This document shows, one piece after another, positions 1 through 9,630 of a stretch of 64,000 nt of DNA; position 1 is the first letter of the stretch, and the number at the start of each line of letters is the position of its first letter. A program made the position numbers and the translations under genes. The stretch spans positions 3,534,001 through 3,598,000 of the forward strand of contig JAQFVV010012490.1 of the NCBI GenBank assembly GCA_028023455.1, given 5' to 3'. The DNA comes from Epiperipatus broadwayi. Taxonomy: Eukaryota > Onychophora > Udeonychophora > Euonychophora > Peripatidae. Under the pieces are notes generated by a model. The model was not told the DNA's origin, made no database searches, and was given only the letters and a program-made list of their open reading frames with translations.

Positions 1-854
1 TGAACCACTTGCCCCTGGTTATGCTTATGTGACATCTTATCTCTTTGGGCCTACGGCAAATGCCAGCCCATTGTTATAAACTCATCCACGGCTCCGCAGT
101 TTTAATATACTGCCACTCTCATATCACCTTTCTAGATGTACCACGTGTTTTAATTATTAACTTTATTATTCAATATATAACTCCATCTCTGCATTAGTGA
201 CATAACTCACTTTCAAATAAATGTCTGTCCATAGTAATTAGTAAATATCTTCTTTAATTAAATAAATATGTGCGCCGTTACTATTATTAATTCTACTTTA
301 GATGCTTGCATTGCAAAGATATAAATCCCGAAGGCATGCTCGTGAAATACTTGCTTGAGAATTTAGGTATATAGATTACATCAGCCACATAATTGGTTAA
401 ATGATTTCGTATAAAATATTTTAAATAAATAAATATATACCTTTGTAAAGTATAATAGTATTGGAAATACCACTACTGAAATTTTAAATATAATAAAATA
501 TTATTAATTAGATGATTTAGTATAAAATGTTATTAATAAATAATTTCAAACTATATGTCTGCCATTATGTCTTTATTTATTCGATACCCATTCAATGTAA
601 TATTTCCTCAATTTTGTAAAATATAAATGTTTAATATTAGTGTTATTATTGGCTAACTCAAAAATAAATTCTTGAATCTCTTGTTTACTAATGTAGCATC
701 AGATGTGTTGTTTCGAAGATTGTATTGTGGAACAAATAAACTATATTCGAACTCAGTACTATGGGTGGCTTTGCTACCTAGATGGTGCTGCAGTTTTGTG
801 TGGTGGTCGAATTCTCCACTATGTTACCAAATCACACAAATCTGACTGTTACAA
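1..854. other. AT-rich non-coding stretch
   Basis: I see no open frame, RNA gene or repeat copy here that I can support. The sequence is low-complexity A/T with a slightly more GC-rich patch near 750-830. It ends where the first family A hammerhead repeat begins. Confidence 0.5.
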
Positions 855-1062
855 TATATTAGTATTCTTAGCAATATAAAATTGCATAAGACTTAAGGCA
901 GAAACTATAAATAGGCAAAATAAGAGTCATAGATCACATGACCCTATTCTCTTAAGCTTAAAAATTATAAAGAATGAGGATTGCCAATTCCTCAACAAGC
1001 TTTGTGTTAAATGCTTAGCCAGAGAAAGCATTTAAAATATCTCTGTCAGGAACCCCCCCCCC

Positions 1063-1106
1063 ACTTCTGACCATGGTTTCATGCTTTGGCACCCCTCAGA
1101 GAGGTA
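1063..1106 (-). ncRNA. Hammerhead ribozyme motif, probably inactive (family A copy 1)
   Basis: Same fold as the copy at 1483-1525, but the core reads CTGAGGG instead of CTGANGA, so the invariant A9 is lost. Stem III palindrome ACCATGGT and the following C are kept. Probably dead. Confidence 0.6.
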
Positions 1107-1482
1107 CCAGGGTAGATTCAGACACTAGATCTAAAAATACTAACCCAAAGCTAGCATTTAAATAAAAGTTATCTATTGAGTGGAAAATCTGAAATTTTCA
1201 GACACCTACATGTCTTCAAACCTAGTTTTCCAACTCAAATAGCTATATGGGGCTGATAGATCTTCAGCCATATCATATATTAGTAGTCTTAGCAATATAA
1301 AATTGCATAAGACTTAAGGCAGAGACTATAAATAGGCAAAATAAGAGTCATAGATCACATGACCCTATTCTCTTAAGCTTGTAAGTTGTAAAAAATGAGG
1401 ATTGCCAATTCCTCAACAAGCTTTGTGTTAAATGCTTAGTCAGAGAAAGCATTTAAAATATCTGTCAGGAACCTCCCCCAAA

Positions 1483-1525
1483 GCCCTGACCATGGTTTCA
1501 TGCTTTGGCATTCCTCAGAGAGGTG
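1483..1525 (-). ncRNA. Hammerhead ribozyme, intact core (family A copy 2)
   Basis: Read on the minus strand: stem I strand CACCTCT, core CTGAGGA, stem II ATGC/GCAT with loop CAAA (four perfect pairs), then GAA, self-complementary stem III ACCATGGT, cleavage-site C (plus position 1488), and stem I return AGGG. All catalytic-core positions (C3 U4 G5 A6 N7 G8 A9, G12 A13 A14, A15.1-U16.1, H17) are present. Stem III is too short to close well in a monomer, so a dimeric ribozyme is likely, as known for retrozymes and newt satellite hammerheads. Self-cleavage itself is inferred. Confidence 0.8.
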
Positions 1526-1792
1526 CCAGGGTAGGTTCAGACACTAGATCTAAAAATACCAACCCAAAGCCAGCATTTAACTAAAAGTTATCTATTGAAT
1601 GGAAAATCTGAAATTTTCAGACACCTGCATGGCTGAAGATCTATCAGCCCCATATAGCTATTTGAGTTGGATAGCTGGGTTTGAAGACATGTAGGTGTCT
1701 GAAAATTTCAGATTTTCCACTCAATAGATAAAGATAACTTTTAGTTAAGTGCTGGCTTTGGGTTGGTATTTTTAGAACTGAACCTACTTTGA

Positions 1793-1837
1793 AACCTCTC
1801 TGAGGAGTGCCAAAGCATGAAACCATGGTCAGGGGTT
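1793..1837 (+). ncRNA. Hammerhead ribozyme, intact core (family A copy 3)
   Basis: The best family A example. Stem I is AACCTCT (1793-1799) pairing with AGGGGTT (1831-1837), seven pairs with one G-U wobble. The core is CTGAGGA (1800-1806). Stem II is GTGC/GCAT around a CAAA loop (1807-1818). GAA is at 1819-1821 and stem III palindrome ACCATGGT at 1822-1829. The predicted cleavage follows C1830. This is a minimal hammerhead with very short stem III. Confidence 0.85.
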
Positions 1838-1980
1838 TGTATGGGGGGTTCCTGACAGAGTTATTTTAAATGCTTTCTCTGGCTAAGCATTTTTCAGATT
1901 TTCCACTCAATAGATAACTTTTAGTTAAATGCTGGCTTTGGGTTGGTATTTTTAGATCTAGGGTCTGAACCTACCCTGGC

Positions 1981-2026
1981 ACCTCTCTGAGGAGTGCCAA
2001 AGCATGAAACCATATTCAGGGATTTG
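1981..2026 (+). ncRNA. Hammerhead ribozyme motif, weakened stem III (family A copy 4)
   Basis: Stem I ACCTCT, core CTGAGGA (1987-1993), stem II GTGC-CAAA-GCAT and GAA are intact. The stem III palindrome is changed to ACCATATT, and only part of stem I still pairs with AGGGAT. Core residues are conserved but helix III is damaged, so activity is doubtful. Confidence 0.65.
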
Positions 2027-2233
2027 GGGGGGGTTTCCTGACAGAGATATTTTAAATGCTTTCTCTGGCTAAGCATTTAACACAAAGCTTGTTGAGGAAT
2101 TGGCAATCCTCATTCTTTATAACTTACAAGCTTAAAACAATAGGGTCATGTGATCTATGACTCTTATTTTGCCTATTTATAGTCTCTGCCTTAAGTCTTA
2201 TGCAATTTTATATTGCTAAGACTAGTAATATAT

Positions 2234-4332
2234 TATAACGATCGGAATGAAAGTGAAGATCGAATCTAACCGCAAACACAATATCTGCTCTACAAGGGCG
2301 CCATCTAGGCATTTGAGCCTAGAAAAATTTATAGAGTAGGCAGATACGCGCTGTTAAGATTCCACTTTATTTAAATATTCAGATCGTTAGCCCAAGTCAC
2401 TAGCTCAGTGGAGACGCAGAGATAAAAATCTATATCTTAATTTTATATCTTAAATATAAAAGATAAAAAGCCACTGCCAGAAATTTACACATAAAATATT
2501 TATTTACGCACATATAAAATCATTCTAAATTCGAGGAATAGGTTTAACATTTTTAGATTTTTATATTACTCTTTATTTTTACATTTACATAAATTTCAAT
2601 GATTTTAATTTTTTTTATTTAGATTGTCAAGTATGAATAGACTACATAGATCTGCATTTGAAAATAAAACATTCTATCCCTATTTAACCCTAGGCTAAAA
2701 TTCGCAGTCAAACTGGCATCAATCCATCTGATACATTTATGTATTCAATGTAGCATGAAAATACAACAGCACAAATATACTATACTGTTAGGAATGGACA
2801 TCTGAACAATATAGTTTGAGAAAACATTGACTCTTGTCTAATACAGGAATATGACGTCTGTATAGCAAGAAGAACAATAAAATAAAAACTCCATAGGAAG
2901 GGACCGCGATCCTTTTTGCCGACTTACAATCCCATCCATAGGCAAAGGGTTGGTGCGGTGTATACAGCGATTCTGCACGTAGCGAAACTCATACTACATC
3001 TACTAATTACACAAATATATCCAATCCATTGACCCAATTCAACAACGACACAAATAACCTAAGATTTCCCTCCCCTAATATAACTTTACAAATCTATATA
3101 GCCATTCACGCCCGACTTAAGTTTAACATTTAGAGACGTTCGCACAAATGAATTTTATAAAATTTGTTTTAAAATGTTGAGTACAGATCAGCTGCACAGA
3201 TCCCATGGTCAAAAACATTCCAAATTAAACACAAACGATCAAAACACAAAGTCATCGATAAACGTCACTTGCATAGGGAATATTCAAATCCCATTAGCAT
3301 TCATCGTAAGATGCTTGCAGTGATATCGTTGACATCTATTCTAATCGAATGTGAAAACCACAACATTATCAACCGCTAACGAATCTATGCAACGTCTATA
3401 CCCAACCTGAAATTTCCTCATTTAAAATTTAACAATAAATATCAATACAATAAATAATAAATGGAAATGATTTTTTTTATCAAACGCACACATATATAAA
3501 ATTTCACATTATCAATTTAGTTGACACATAAGTCAGAGAAAAGTTCCTTTTTATAAAATTTAAATTTACTTATCAATCTTTAAAGTTCTTAATTAATGTT
3601 ATGATTTTAACAATTGTTCAGTTCTATTGCTTACGGTAGAGGAGTCCAGGCCTCTGCTTTCAATTCCCGTTGGCAATTCCCACGGCATCTCCATTGGAAG
3701 AAAATGTTCTGGAGGTAGCATTAGCTGGTTCCATTCTGGTATCACAGTCTTTTCATTTTTTTTTTTTTTAAAACAAACAAAAAAAATGAGAGAGAACGGC
3801 AAGTGCGTCTTACCCTTGTCATCAAATCAAGTTGGAAAAACTGACTGGAACTCAATATTTTTTCTTTTTATAGTCCTCCTATGGATTCCATGAACAAAAA
3901 CGTCACTGTTCTGTTTTTTCGTTATGGTCCGGGCCTTTATTTGCTTCCATTGGTCAAGCTAAAATCTCTTTCTTTTCTTATCTAACTTTTCATCTGACTT
4001 TTTAATTAAACAGCTTTTAGATAATTAATAAACAATCATTTCCATTTACAGATTACAGGAATTAATTAATACCTGTTTTTATTTTAACTTACGTTATTTT
4101 TTTATTAAAATATTTTTATATTTCAACCTTGTATTTTTTTATTACAAAAAAATACGTTCAAATACTTTTTTTTTTGTTTATGAAAAAAAATATTTTTAAA
4201 GTTTAGCATCTGTGCGAATATATACGTTTAACAATATTTTAATTTTAGTGTTTAGTTTTTTACTTTTATTTGCGAACTTTTATTAAGTTTTTATTTTAAA
4301 TTAATGTAACGACATATTTATATATCGTTACA
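2234..4332. mobile_element. Solo LTR of a Ty3-like retrotransposon, copy 1
   Basis: A 2,099-bp ORF-less block that recurs at 15828-17873. It begins TATAACGATCGG (ancestral TGTAACGATCG inferred) and ends CGTTACA. It is flanked by the 4-bp duplication ATAT (2230-2233 and 4333-4336). Left of it is the end of one family A repeat and right of it the beginning of another, which places the insertion inside that cluster. The TG...CA ends plus a 4-bp target duplication, with no internal region, indicate a solo LTR. The start resembles the LTR at 46319 (TGTAACCGGATC). Orientation is unresolved. Confidence 0.75.
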
Positions 4333-4535
4333 ATATGGTATGGCTGAAGATCTATCAGCCCCATATAGCTATTTGAGTTGGATAGCTGGGTTTGAAGACA
4401 TGTAGGTGTCTGAAAATTTCAGATTTTCCACTCAATAGATAACCCTTAATTAAATGCTGGCTTTGGGTTGGTATTTTTAGATCTAGTGTCTGAACCTACC
4501 CTGGCACTCTCTGAGGAGTGCCAAAGCACGAGACA
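4333..4535 (+). repeat. Family A hammerhead repeat, truncated copy
   Basis: Continues the inverted family A series interrupted by the solo LTR. It carries a damaged ribozyme: core CTGAGGA (4511-4517) and a perfect GTGC/GCAC stem II (4518-4529), but GAGA where GAAA is needed. Homology stops just after, next to a family C element. Confidence 0.75.
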
Positions 4536-4569
4536 ATTTCTCATACTTACTTATAACTTATTAAAACAG

Positions 4570-4938
4570 GCAAAACTCTCTATACGTATTGCCACTCAGT
4601 GCAAGTCAGAGTAATCAATGGATGCCAGAAGGCTATATAAGACTATATAAACTGATGAGCTTGGATTGAAAATATTATAGTGTTTTCAAATTGAAAAATT
4701 TCAGACTTATAGTTTTGTAGTTAAGTAGAGATTAAAGATGGCTGATGGAGGATTGCATTAGATCCTAAGATCTGTGCTTTCAGATCCAAGGCTCCTCACT
4801 GACAAAGGCCACAAGCCAGAAACTAGTCTGGGGATATTGGATGAGTAGGCACTAGATGGGAATTTTATGCACACGCCTTCTGGCATCCATTGATTACTCT
4901 GGTTTGCATTGAATGGCAAAACGTATAGAGAGTTTTGC
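4570..4938 (+). repeat. Family C hammerhead repeat with inverted ends
   Basis: The first and last roughly 60 bp are inverted copies of each other (starting GCAAAACTCTC and ending GAGAGTTTTGC). The body matches the family C units at 19.35-21.01 kb. No ORF. This older, more divergent member carries a mutated hammerhead. Confidence 0.75.
4793..4834 (+). ncRNA. Hammerhead ribozyme motif with core mutation (family C)
   Basis: Stem I TCCTCA/TGGGGA, stem III palindrome ACTAGT, GAA and the cleavage-site C are kept. The core reads CTGACAA, so invariant G8 is changed to A. Predicted inactive. Confidence 0.6.
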
Positions 4939-7320
4939 TTATTTTTTATTAACTGAAATACTTTCCAGATATCCTACAAATCACTTCACTATTTCTTTCT
5001 AGAAAAAAAATATGCAGTTGATCCATTTTTTTTTGAAATGTGTGATTTTCCAAGTCAATTTTTTCTTATCTTACTCAGTGTAATCATCGTAATAATATAA
5101 AATTAAATGCAAAATAATAATAATGAAGTGAAGTAAAATTTAAATTTTGTTTTTGGTAGTATTTGTTTGTCTGCAAATATCACTATAAAACAACAAATTT
5201 CTTCCATATCATAGATTACATTTGTACTCAGATAGACCACCCAATATAGATAATTTGTTGAAATATTGCACATCTGATAGAAGGTGGAGAAAGAAAAACA
5301 TGTAGTTGAAAAAAGAAATATTATATTTACATTATTCTTAATTCAATATTTGCACTCATGTTTAAATTGGAAGTTTTATACAGGGCCATTTTATATATGT
5401 ATTTGAAAATGTCCCTGAGCTGGAACATTCCAACCCCTGAGTTAACATGAAAATAAAACAAAAAGTCAAAAACATACTTAAATTATTTTAAGTTAATATG
5501 CATGTAAAAATATTAGAAAATAAAAAATTAGAAAAAAATATGAGAAAATTTTAGAAAGCAATAGATGATGTTATACATGAAAAGAAATGATTTTGAAAAA
5601 GAAAGCATAAACTATGTCCTAGATACATTACATTTATAATTATAATGATTTTTTTCTAAAAATGTTAATTATAATAATTTCTTTCACATTCCCATGACAA
5701 TTCTTTGAGTAAATTAAAGCTTATTAAAAATTATTTTTGCTTTACAATGTGTGAGATTTGTCAAATGCATATCAATAAAATAGCAATAAAAAGTCACATT
5801 TTTAAAATATGCCTTTTTTTTTTCAAAATATTTTTTGTGACTTAAATGAGATTACTTATAAAAGTTATATTTAATAATAAAAAAATATATAATTAAAATA
5901 TTTATGAAATATATGAATAATTTTATGTATAAAAATTATAAATTGTTTATCTGATTGCTACTTTAATCTAAATTTAATTTTTTTTTTTTTTTTATAGAAC
6001 CCACTTATGAAGAAGACTGACTATTCTTGTAGATACAATTTACATGGAAATGGAAAAAAGTAATGAAAATGTTTAATGAAGTGTAAATTTTGAAATAGGA
6101 TCATTATAAAAAAATAAATATATATATATATTGAAGAGGGGGGAAAACTATAGCAAAATATATATGAGTATAAATAATACATATAATCACTATTTTTATT
6201 ATGCATAAATAATTTATTATTCAATTGTAATTTGTTGTTGTTATCATCATTAGCATATTTAAAATCAAAAGAAAATATAAATGTATAAACTGTTATGAAA
6301 ATTTTTTTTCTATATAAAAGAACAACTATGGCTTACTGGGAGAAAAATCACATTTACATTTGTGTAAATATATTTTGACCTTTATTTAACCTCAAAATAA
6401 ATGAATAGAAAAAGAAACTTATAGATATAAAAGAAAGTGTTTGGAAAATGAAAGAAAGCAACGTAACCATGAAGGGAGTAAAAGTGATAAAGATTTTTTT
6501 TATTTTATGAAGAGGATGGATAATATGATAAAATTTATAAAATAAATTATATTAAACTAAAATAAAAGAAAAAAAGAAATGCATTAGTACTGAAAAAATG
6601 ATTCAGTAATATTAGATTGAATAGGGATATGGGAGGTATATATGTTTACAATGGCAAAAAACAAGGAATAAAAATAATAAACTTTGCTAATAGACTTTTG
6701 ATTTTGTCCAAAAATAAACCAATTTACGTCATTTTATACTGTAAAGTTGGATTTAAATAAGAATTTATTTGAATATAACTCAAATTAGAAGCTAATAAAA
6801 TTAAATAAAGCAACAAATCACTTTATATAAAAGTAGTGTCATTTCTTTATATGAGAATATAATTTAATTAAATTTCAGAAATTAGATGAATCAAATCTTT
6901 TCAGTTTTCAAATTATAGTTTTTAGATTCTTATGTGTTAATATTTTTTGAAAAGCAAAATGTAGAAACTTCCATTGCTCATACCTATTGTACATTATTTG
7001 AAAATAATCATTTGGAACTACTTGGCTACAAATGAGTTTTGCTATGATTATGATTATGGCTGTCCGGTAAACTCTCTTAACTTCAATTTTTCATTTCTAT
7101 TATTACTGAAGCATATGTAGATAATTGTAAGACTTTACATTAAACATTCTAGTTGTACTTTGGCTTAGAGTGATCATCATCATTACTACTAGTTAACTAG
7201 ACATTATCTCTTTAATTGGCATGCAAATGTAATAAAAAATCTTTTTAAATTCACAATATTTATGTTCAGTGTTAATTAAAAATAAAATTAAACTTGTGAT
7301 CATTTGTCACACTATAATAT
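4939..7320. other. AT-rich non-coding stretch
   Basis: Low-complexity A/T sequence with homopolymer runs and short TA repeats (for example near 6120). A weak acceptor-like polypyrimidine tract plus AG is visible on the minus strand near 5280, but it opens no long frame. No feature supported. Confidence 0.5.
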
Positions 7321-7321
7321 G

Positions 7322-7440
7322 GTTGGAACCAGTGGTAAAATGACAGACTCTGGAGCTCAAGTTTCATGGATTGCAAACCAGTTTTGTTACTTGTGATGTT
7401 GAATTTCTAATGAACTCCTCAACAATAAAGCTATTCAATT
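7322..7440 (+). repeat. Old SINE-like repeat, copy 1
   Basis: About 115 bp sharing a landmark (tctggagctcaagttycat) and following sequence with 22228-22345, and more weakly with 11250-11370. A possible degenerate Pol III A-box (CAGTGGTAAAA) precedes it. Consistent with an old tRNA-derived SINE; too diverged to classify. Confidence 0.45.
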
Positions 7441-7800
7441 ATTCTTATTTATAAACATTTGAAAAAATCCTAAAACTTATCAGTCATGCTATTATTAAAC
7501 CAAAATCTATGTCAAGATCAAGTAATTTACATACATATTTAACTATGTTCAAACTAATTATAAAATCATTGTCATCTTCGATTCTGCTACTGAAATTCAT
7601 GACAAAATCTTTTTTTTTTTAAATGAAAATTTGTTAAAAATAAATTATTAAACTAAATGAAAATAATGTATATCAAATTATAATTTAGAAAAATTAATTA
7701 ATAGAACAGAATACTATACCAGATAATCTTATAGGGAATTTATCAATGATACACAGATAAAATATATAGGTAAAATAAACTTAATAGCTTATCATTAGCA

Positions 7801-7832
7801 AAAGCCCCCCCCACACACACACACACACATCT
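7801..7832. repeat. (C)n-(CA)n microsatellite
   Basis: A run of C followed by a perfect CA dinucleotide tract. Confidence 0.85.
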
Positions 7833-8109
7833 TTTTAAAAACAAACAGTGAAGGAGAAATTATTTAATAGTAAGCTGCATATCGGTGAGAGGTTATGATT
7901 TTTCTTTTTTATTTCATTCATTTATTAAACAGAAATTGATTATGGACTAACTATCTGAAAAGATCTTCAACTTGGAAGTCATCTACTGAAAAAACTTTCA
8001 AGTTTTTTGCAATTTAAATCTCCAGTTCATGAGTATGACATGACTGCCCCAAACTGCTACAACTTCAAAATTTACATATTCATATATAAATATTTGGATT
8101 TATCCATTT

Positions 8110-8545
8110 GTGATTAATAATAGTATGGTATTGATATTTCATCTGGGTCACACCTGCAATCAACTACCAAATAAATGTTGCTATAATAAAGGCACTCAAT
8201 CATTGATATATAACAAGATTAAAGATTTAACCAATAGACAACAAGAACAGAAAATTGTTTAATGAGGCTGCAATAATATTATATATGAAAATCAATATAT
8301 AAATCAAAAGCCCATTGAATAGCTGTTGATTTTATATTGATTTTCTCATCTACTATCACACTACACCCACTTTTACATTTTTTCTATTCTTATCTTTATT
8401 GGTTGATCTTTTAATCTTGTTGTCATTGATACAGAATTACTATAATGTTTTTTTAGAATAACATTAATAACCCTGTTGATGGCAGGTGCAATCCGATTGA
8501 AATGTTAGTATGATAGTACTATTGATCATCTGAACCAAGATAAGG
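8110..8545. repeat. Foldback repeat, about 435 bp
   Basis: The two halves are imperfect reverse complements. Outer landmarks are CACCTGCAATCAAC on the left and GATGGCAGGTGCAATC on the right. Inner landmarks are GAAAATCAATATA and its inverse. Non-coding. It lies just downstream of the last visible TTLL exon on the gene's strand. Could be a MITE-like element or an inverted pair of a small retroelement. Confidence 0.65.
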
Positions 8546-8688
8546 TTATTTATATGTGTTGCCTGTGAAAATCTTTATGTTAACATACATATATTGCAAT
8601 AATAATTATTATATTACTATTCACACATATAATAATAACAAAAAAACAAGCCAAATTAAAAAATAAACAAAGTTGACATTATTTTTAC

Positions 8689-8819
8689 CTATCTGCTAGA
8701 GTTTCTCTGTGTATTGCAGAAGCAAGACCAACAACATTAAAAAGATTGAACAACACCTGTTCATAAATAAGCTTATTTGGAGGAAAGTGTTCTGATGATA
8801 AATTAGGAGACATGTTAGC
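8689..8819 (-). CDS. TTLL-family ligase, internal exon (EANMSP segment)
   Basis: A 131-bp exon on the minus strand, bounded by a CAG acceptor (intron side 8820-8822) and a GTAAAA donor at 8688. It encodes 43 residues plus two bases of the next codon, starting ANMSPNLSSEHFPP and including LIYEQVLFNLFNVVGLAS. Joined to the preceding exon, which ends VFIME, it makes the MEANMSPN motif. In the tubulin-tyrosine-ligase-like family the Glu and Asn of this motif bind Mg2+-ATP at the end of the ATP-grasp domain. TTLL enzymes ligate amino acids (Glu, Gly, Tyr) to tubulin or other proteins. Subfamily and substrate cannot be set from this piece. Flanked by foldback repeats on both sides. Confidence 0.85.
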
Positions 8820-8899
8820 CTGAAAAATGTTTATAATAAATATATATATTTTTCTCGCTCTCTTTCTCTAAACCTATATATATATTATTAATTTTTAAC

Positions 8900-9630
8900 A
8901 TGATATTGTTGAAATATCTATTCTATTTTATTTAAAAAAAGTCACAGTCAGATAATATAGACAGTGACCAATAAAAACTGTAAACACATTTTGTATCTAA
9001 AAGAGGAACCTCTTTTAAATGAATGCTCTTAGTACTTATAGAGATAAAGTGCTACAGTAAACATATATATGTTTAAGAACAAAGTCTTGGAACTTTTCTT
9101 AATTTTCCTTATCATAATAGATTTCCACCAAGAGTTGAATATTAATTATTAATAATTTTTAACAGATGTTATTGTTGAAATATTTTTAAGAATATGGAAA
9201 TGCCTATTCTGTTTTATTTTAAAAAATCATAGTCAGATGATATAGAGAGTGACCAATGAAAACTATAAATGTACACTATAAATATCAAGAGAATGCATTT
9301 AAAAGAGATTCCCCTAAAAGTGATCAATTTTCATTGGTCAATGTCTATATCATCTGACTGTAATTTTTCTTAAATAAAATAGAGCAGATATTTCCATATT
9401 CTTAAAAACATTTCAACAATAACATCTGTTAAAAATTATTAATAACTAACAGTCAACTCTTTGTGGAAGAATCTATTATAAAAAGGAAAGTAGGAAAAGC
9501 TGTGAGATTTGTATATGTTTACTGGAGCATGTTATCTCTATAAATATCAAGAGAATACAAAAATTATTTACAGTTTTCATTGGTCACTGTCTATATCATC
9601 TGTACGTTCTTAAAAATATTTCAATATATA
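8900..9630. repeat. Long foldback repeat, arms about 300 bp or more
   Basis: Arms about 8900-9283 and 9318-9630 are near reverse complements around a loop of about 35 bp. Landmarks include GTGACCAAT(G/A)AAAACT, TTATAGAGATAA and AATAATTTTTAACAGATG with their inverses. No ORF. It lies 80 bp upstream of the TTLL exon, inside the 12.9-kb intron, so it would be transcribed with the gene and could fold as dsRNA. Confidence 0.75.

Larger units (their letters stand above)
855..1636 (-). repeat. Family A hammerhead repeat, two head-to-tail copies
   Basis: Two tandem copies (about 855-1274 and 1275-1636) share nearly all their sequence. The same ribozyme landmark recurs 419 bp apart (1067 and 1486). 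There is no coding capacity. On the minus strand each copy holds a hammerhead-ribozyme-like core. The second copy stops just before the unit end, where inverted copies begin. Direct dimers with one ribozyme per monomer are the layout of metazoan retrozymes and of Penelope-like terminal repeats. Retrotransposition through a circular or multimeric RNA is inference. Confidence 0.8.
1629..2233 (+). repeat. Family A hammerhead repeat, inverted copies
   Basis: Reverse-complement copies of the 855-1636 repeat. The first (1629-1891) has lost its middle, so its ribozyme lies only 187 bp before the next. The second (1892-2233) is nearly full length. With the forward copies they form an inverted repeat centred near 1636. 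The end carries a solo LTR insertion (2234-4332), after which another family A piece continues at 4333. Confidence 0.8.

Noticed and set aside
1644-1826. 60-codon minus-strand frame
   Set aside because: It lies wholly within inverted family A repeats and covers the ribozyme on the opposite strand. No evidence of translation.
5160-5290. Possible next TTLL exon on the minus strand
   Set aside because: A good polypyrimidine tract and CAG are present, but the required phase meets a stop after about 15 codons and the residues do not look like a TTLL C-terminal region.
8460-8545. Hammerhead-like GATGGCAGG...GAAATG segment
   Set aside because: The core reads CTGTTGATGG and stem II does not pair. 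Treated as part of a plain foldback.
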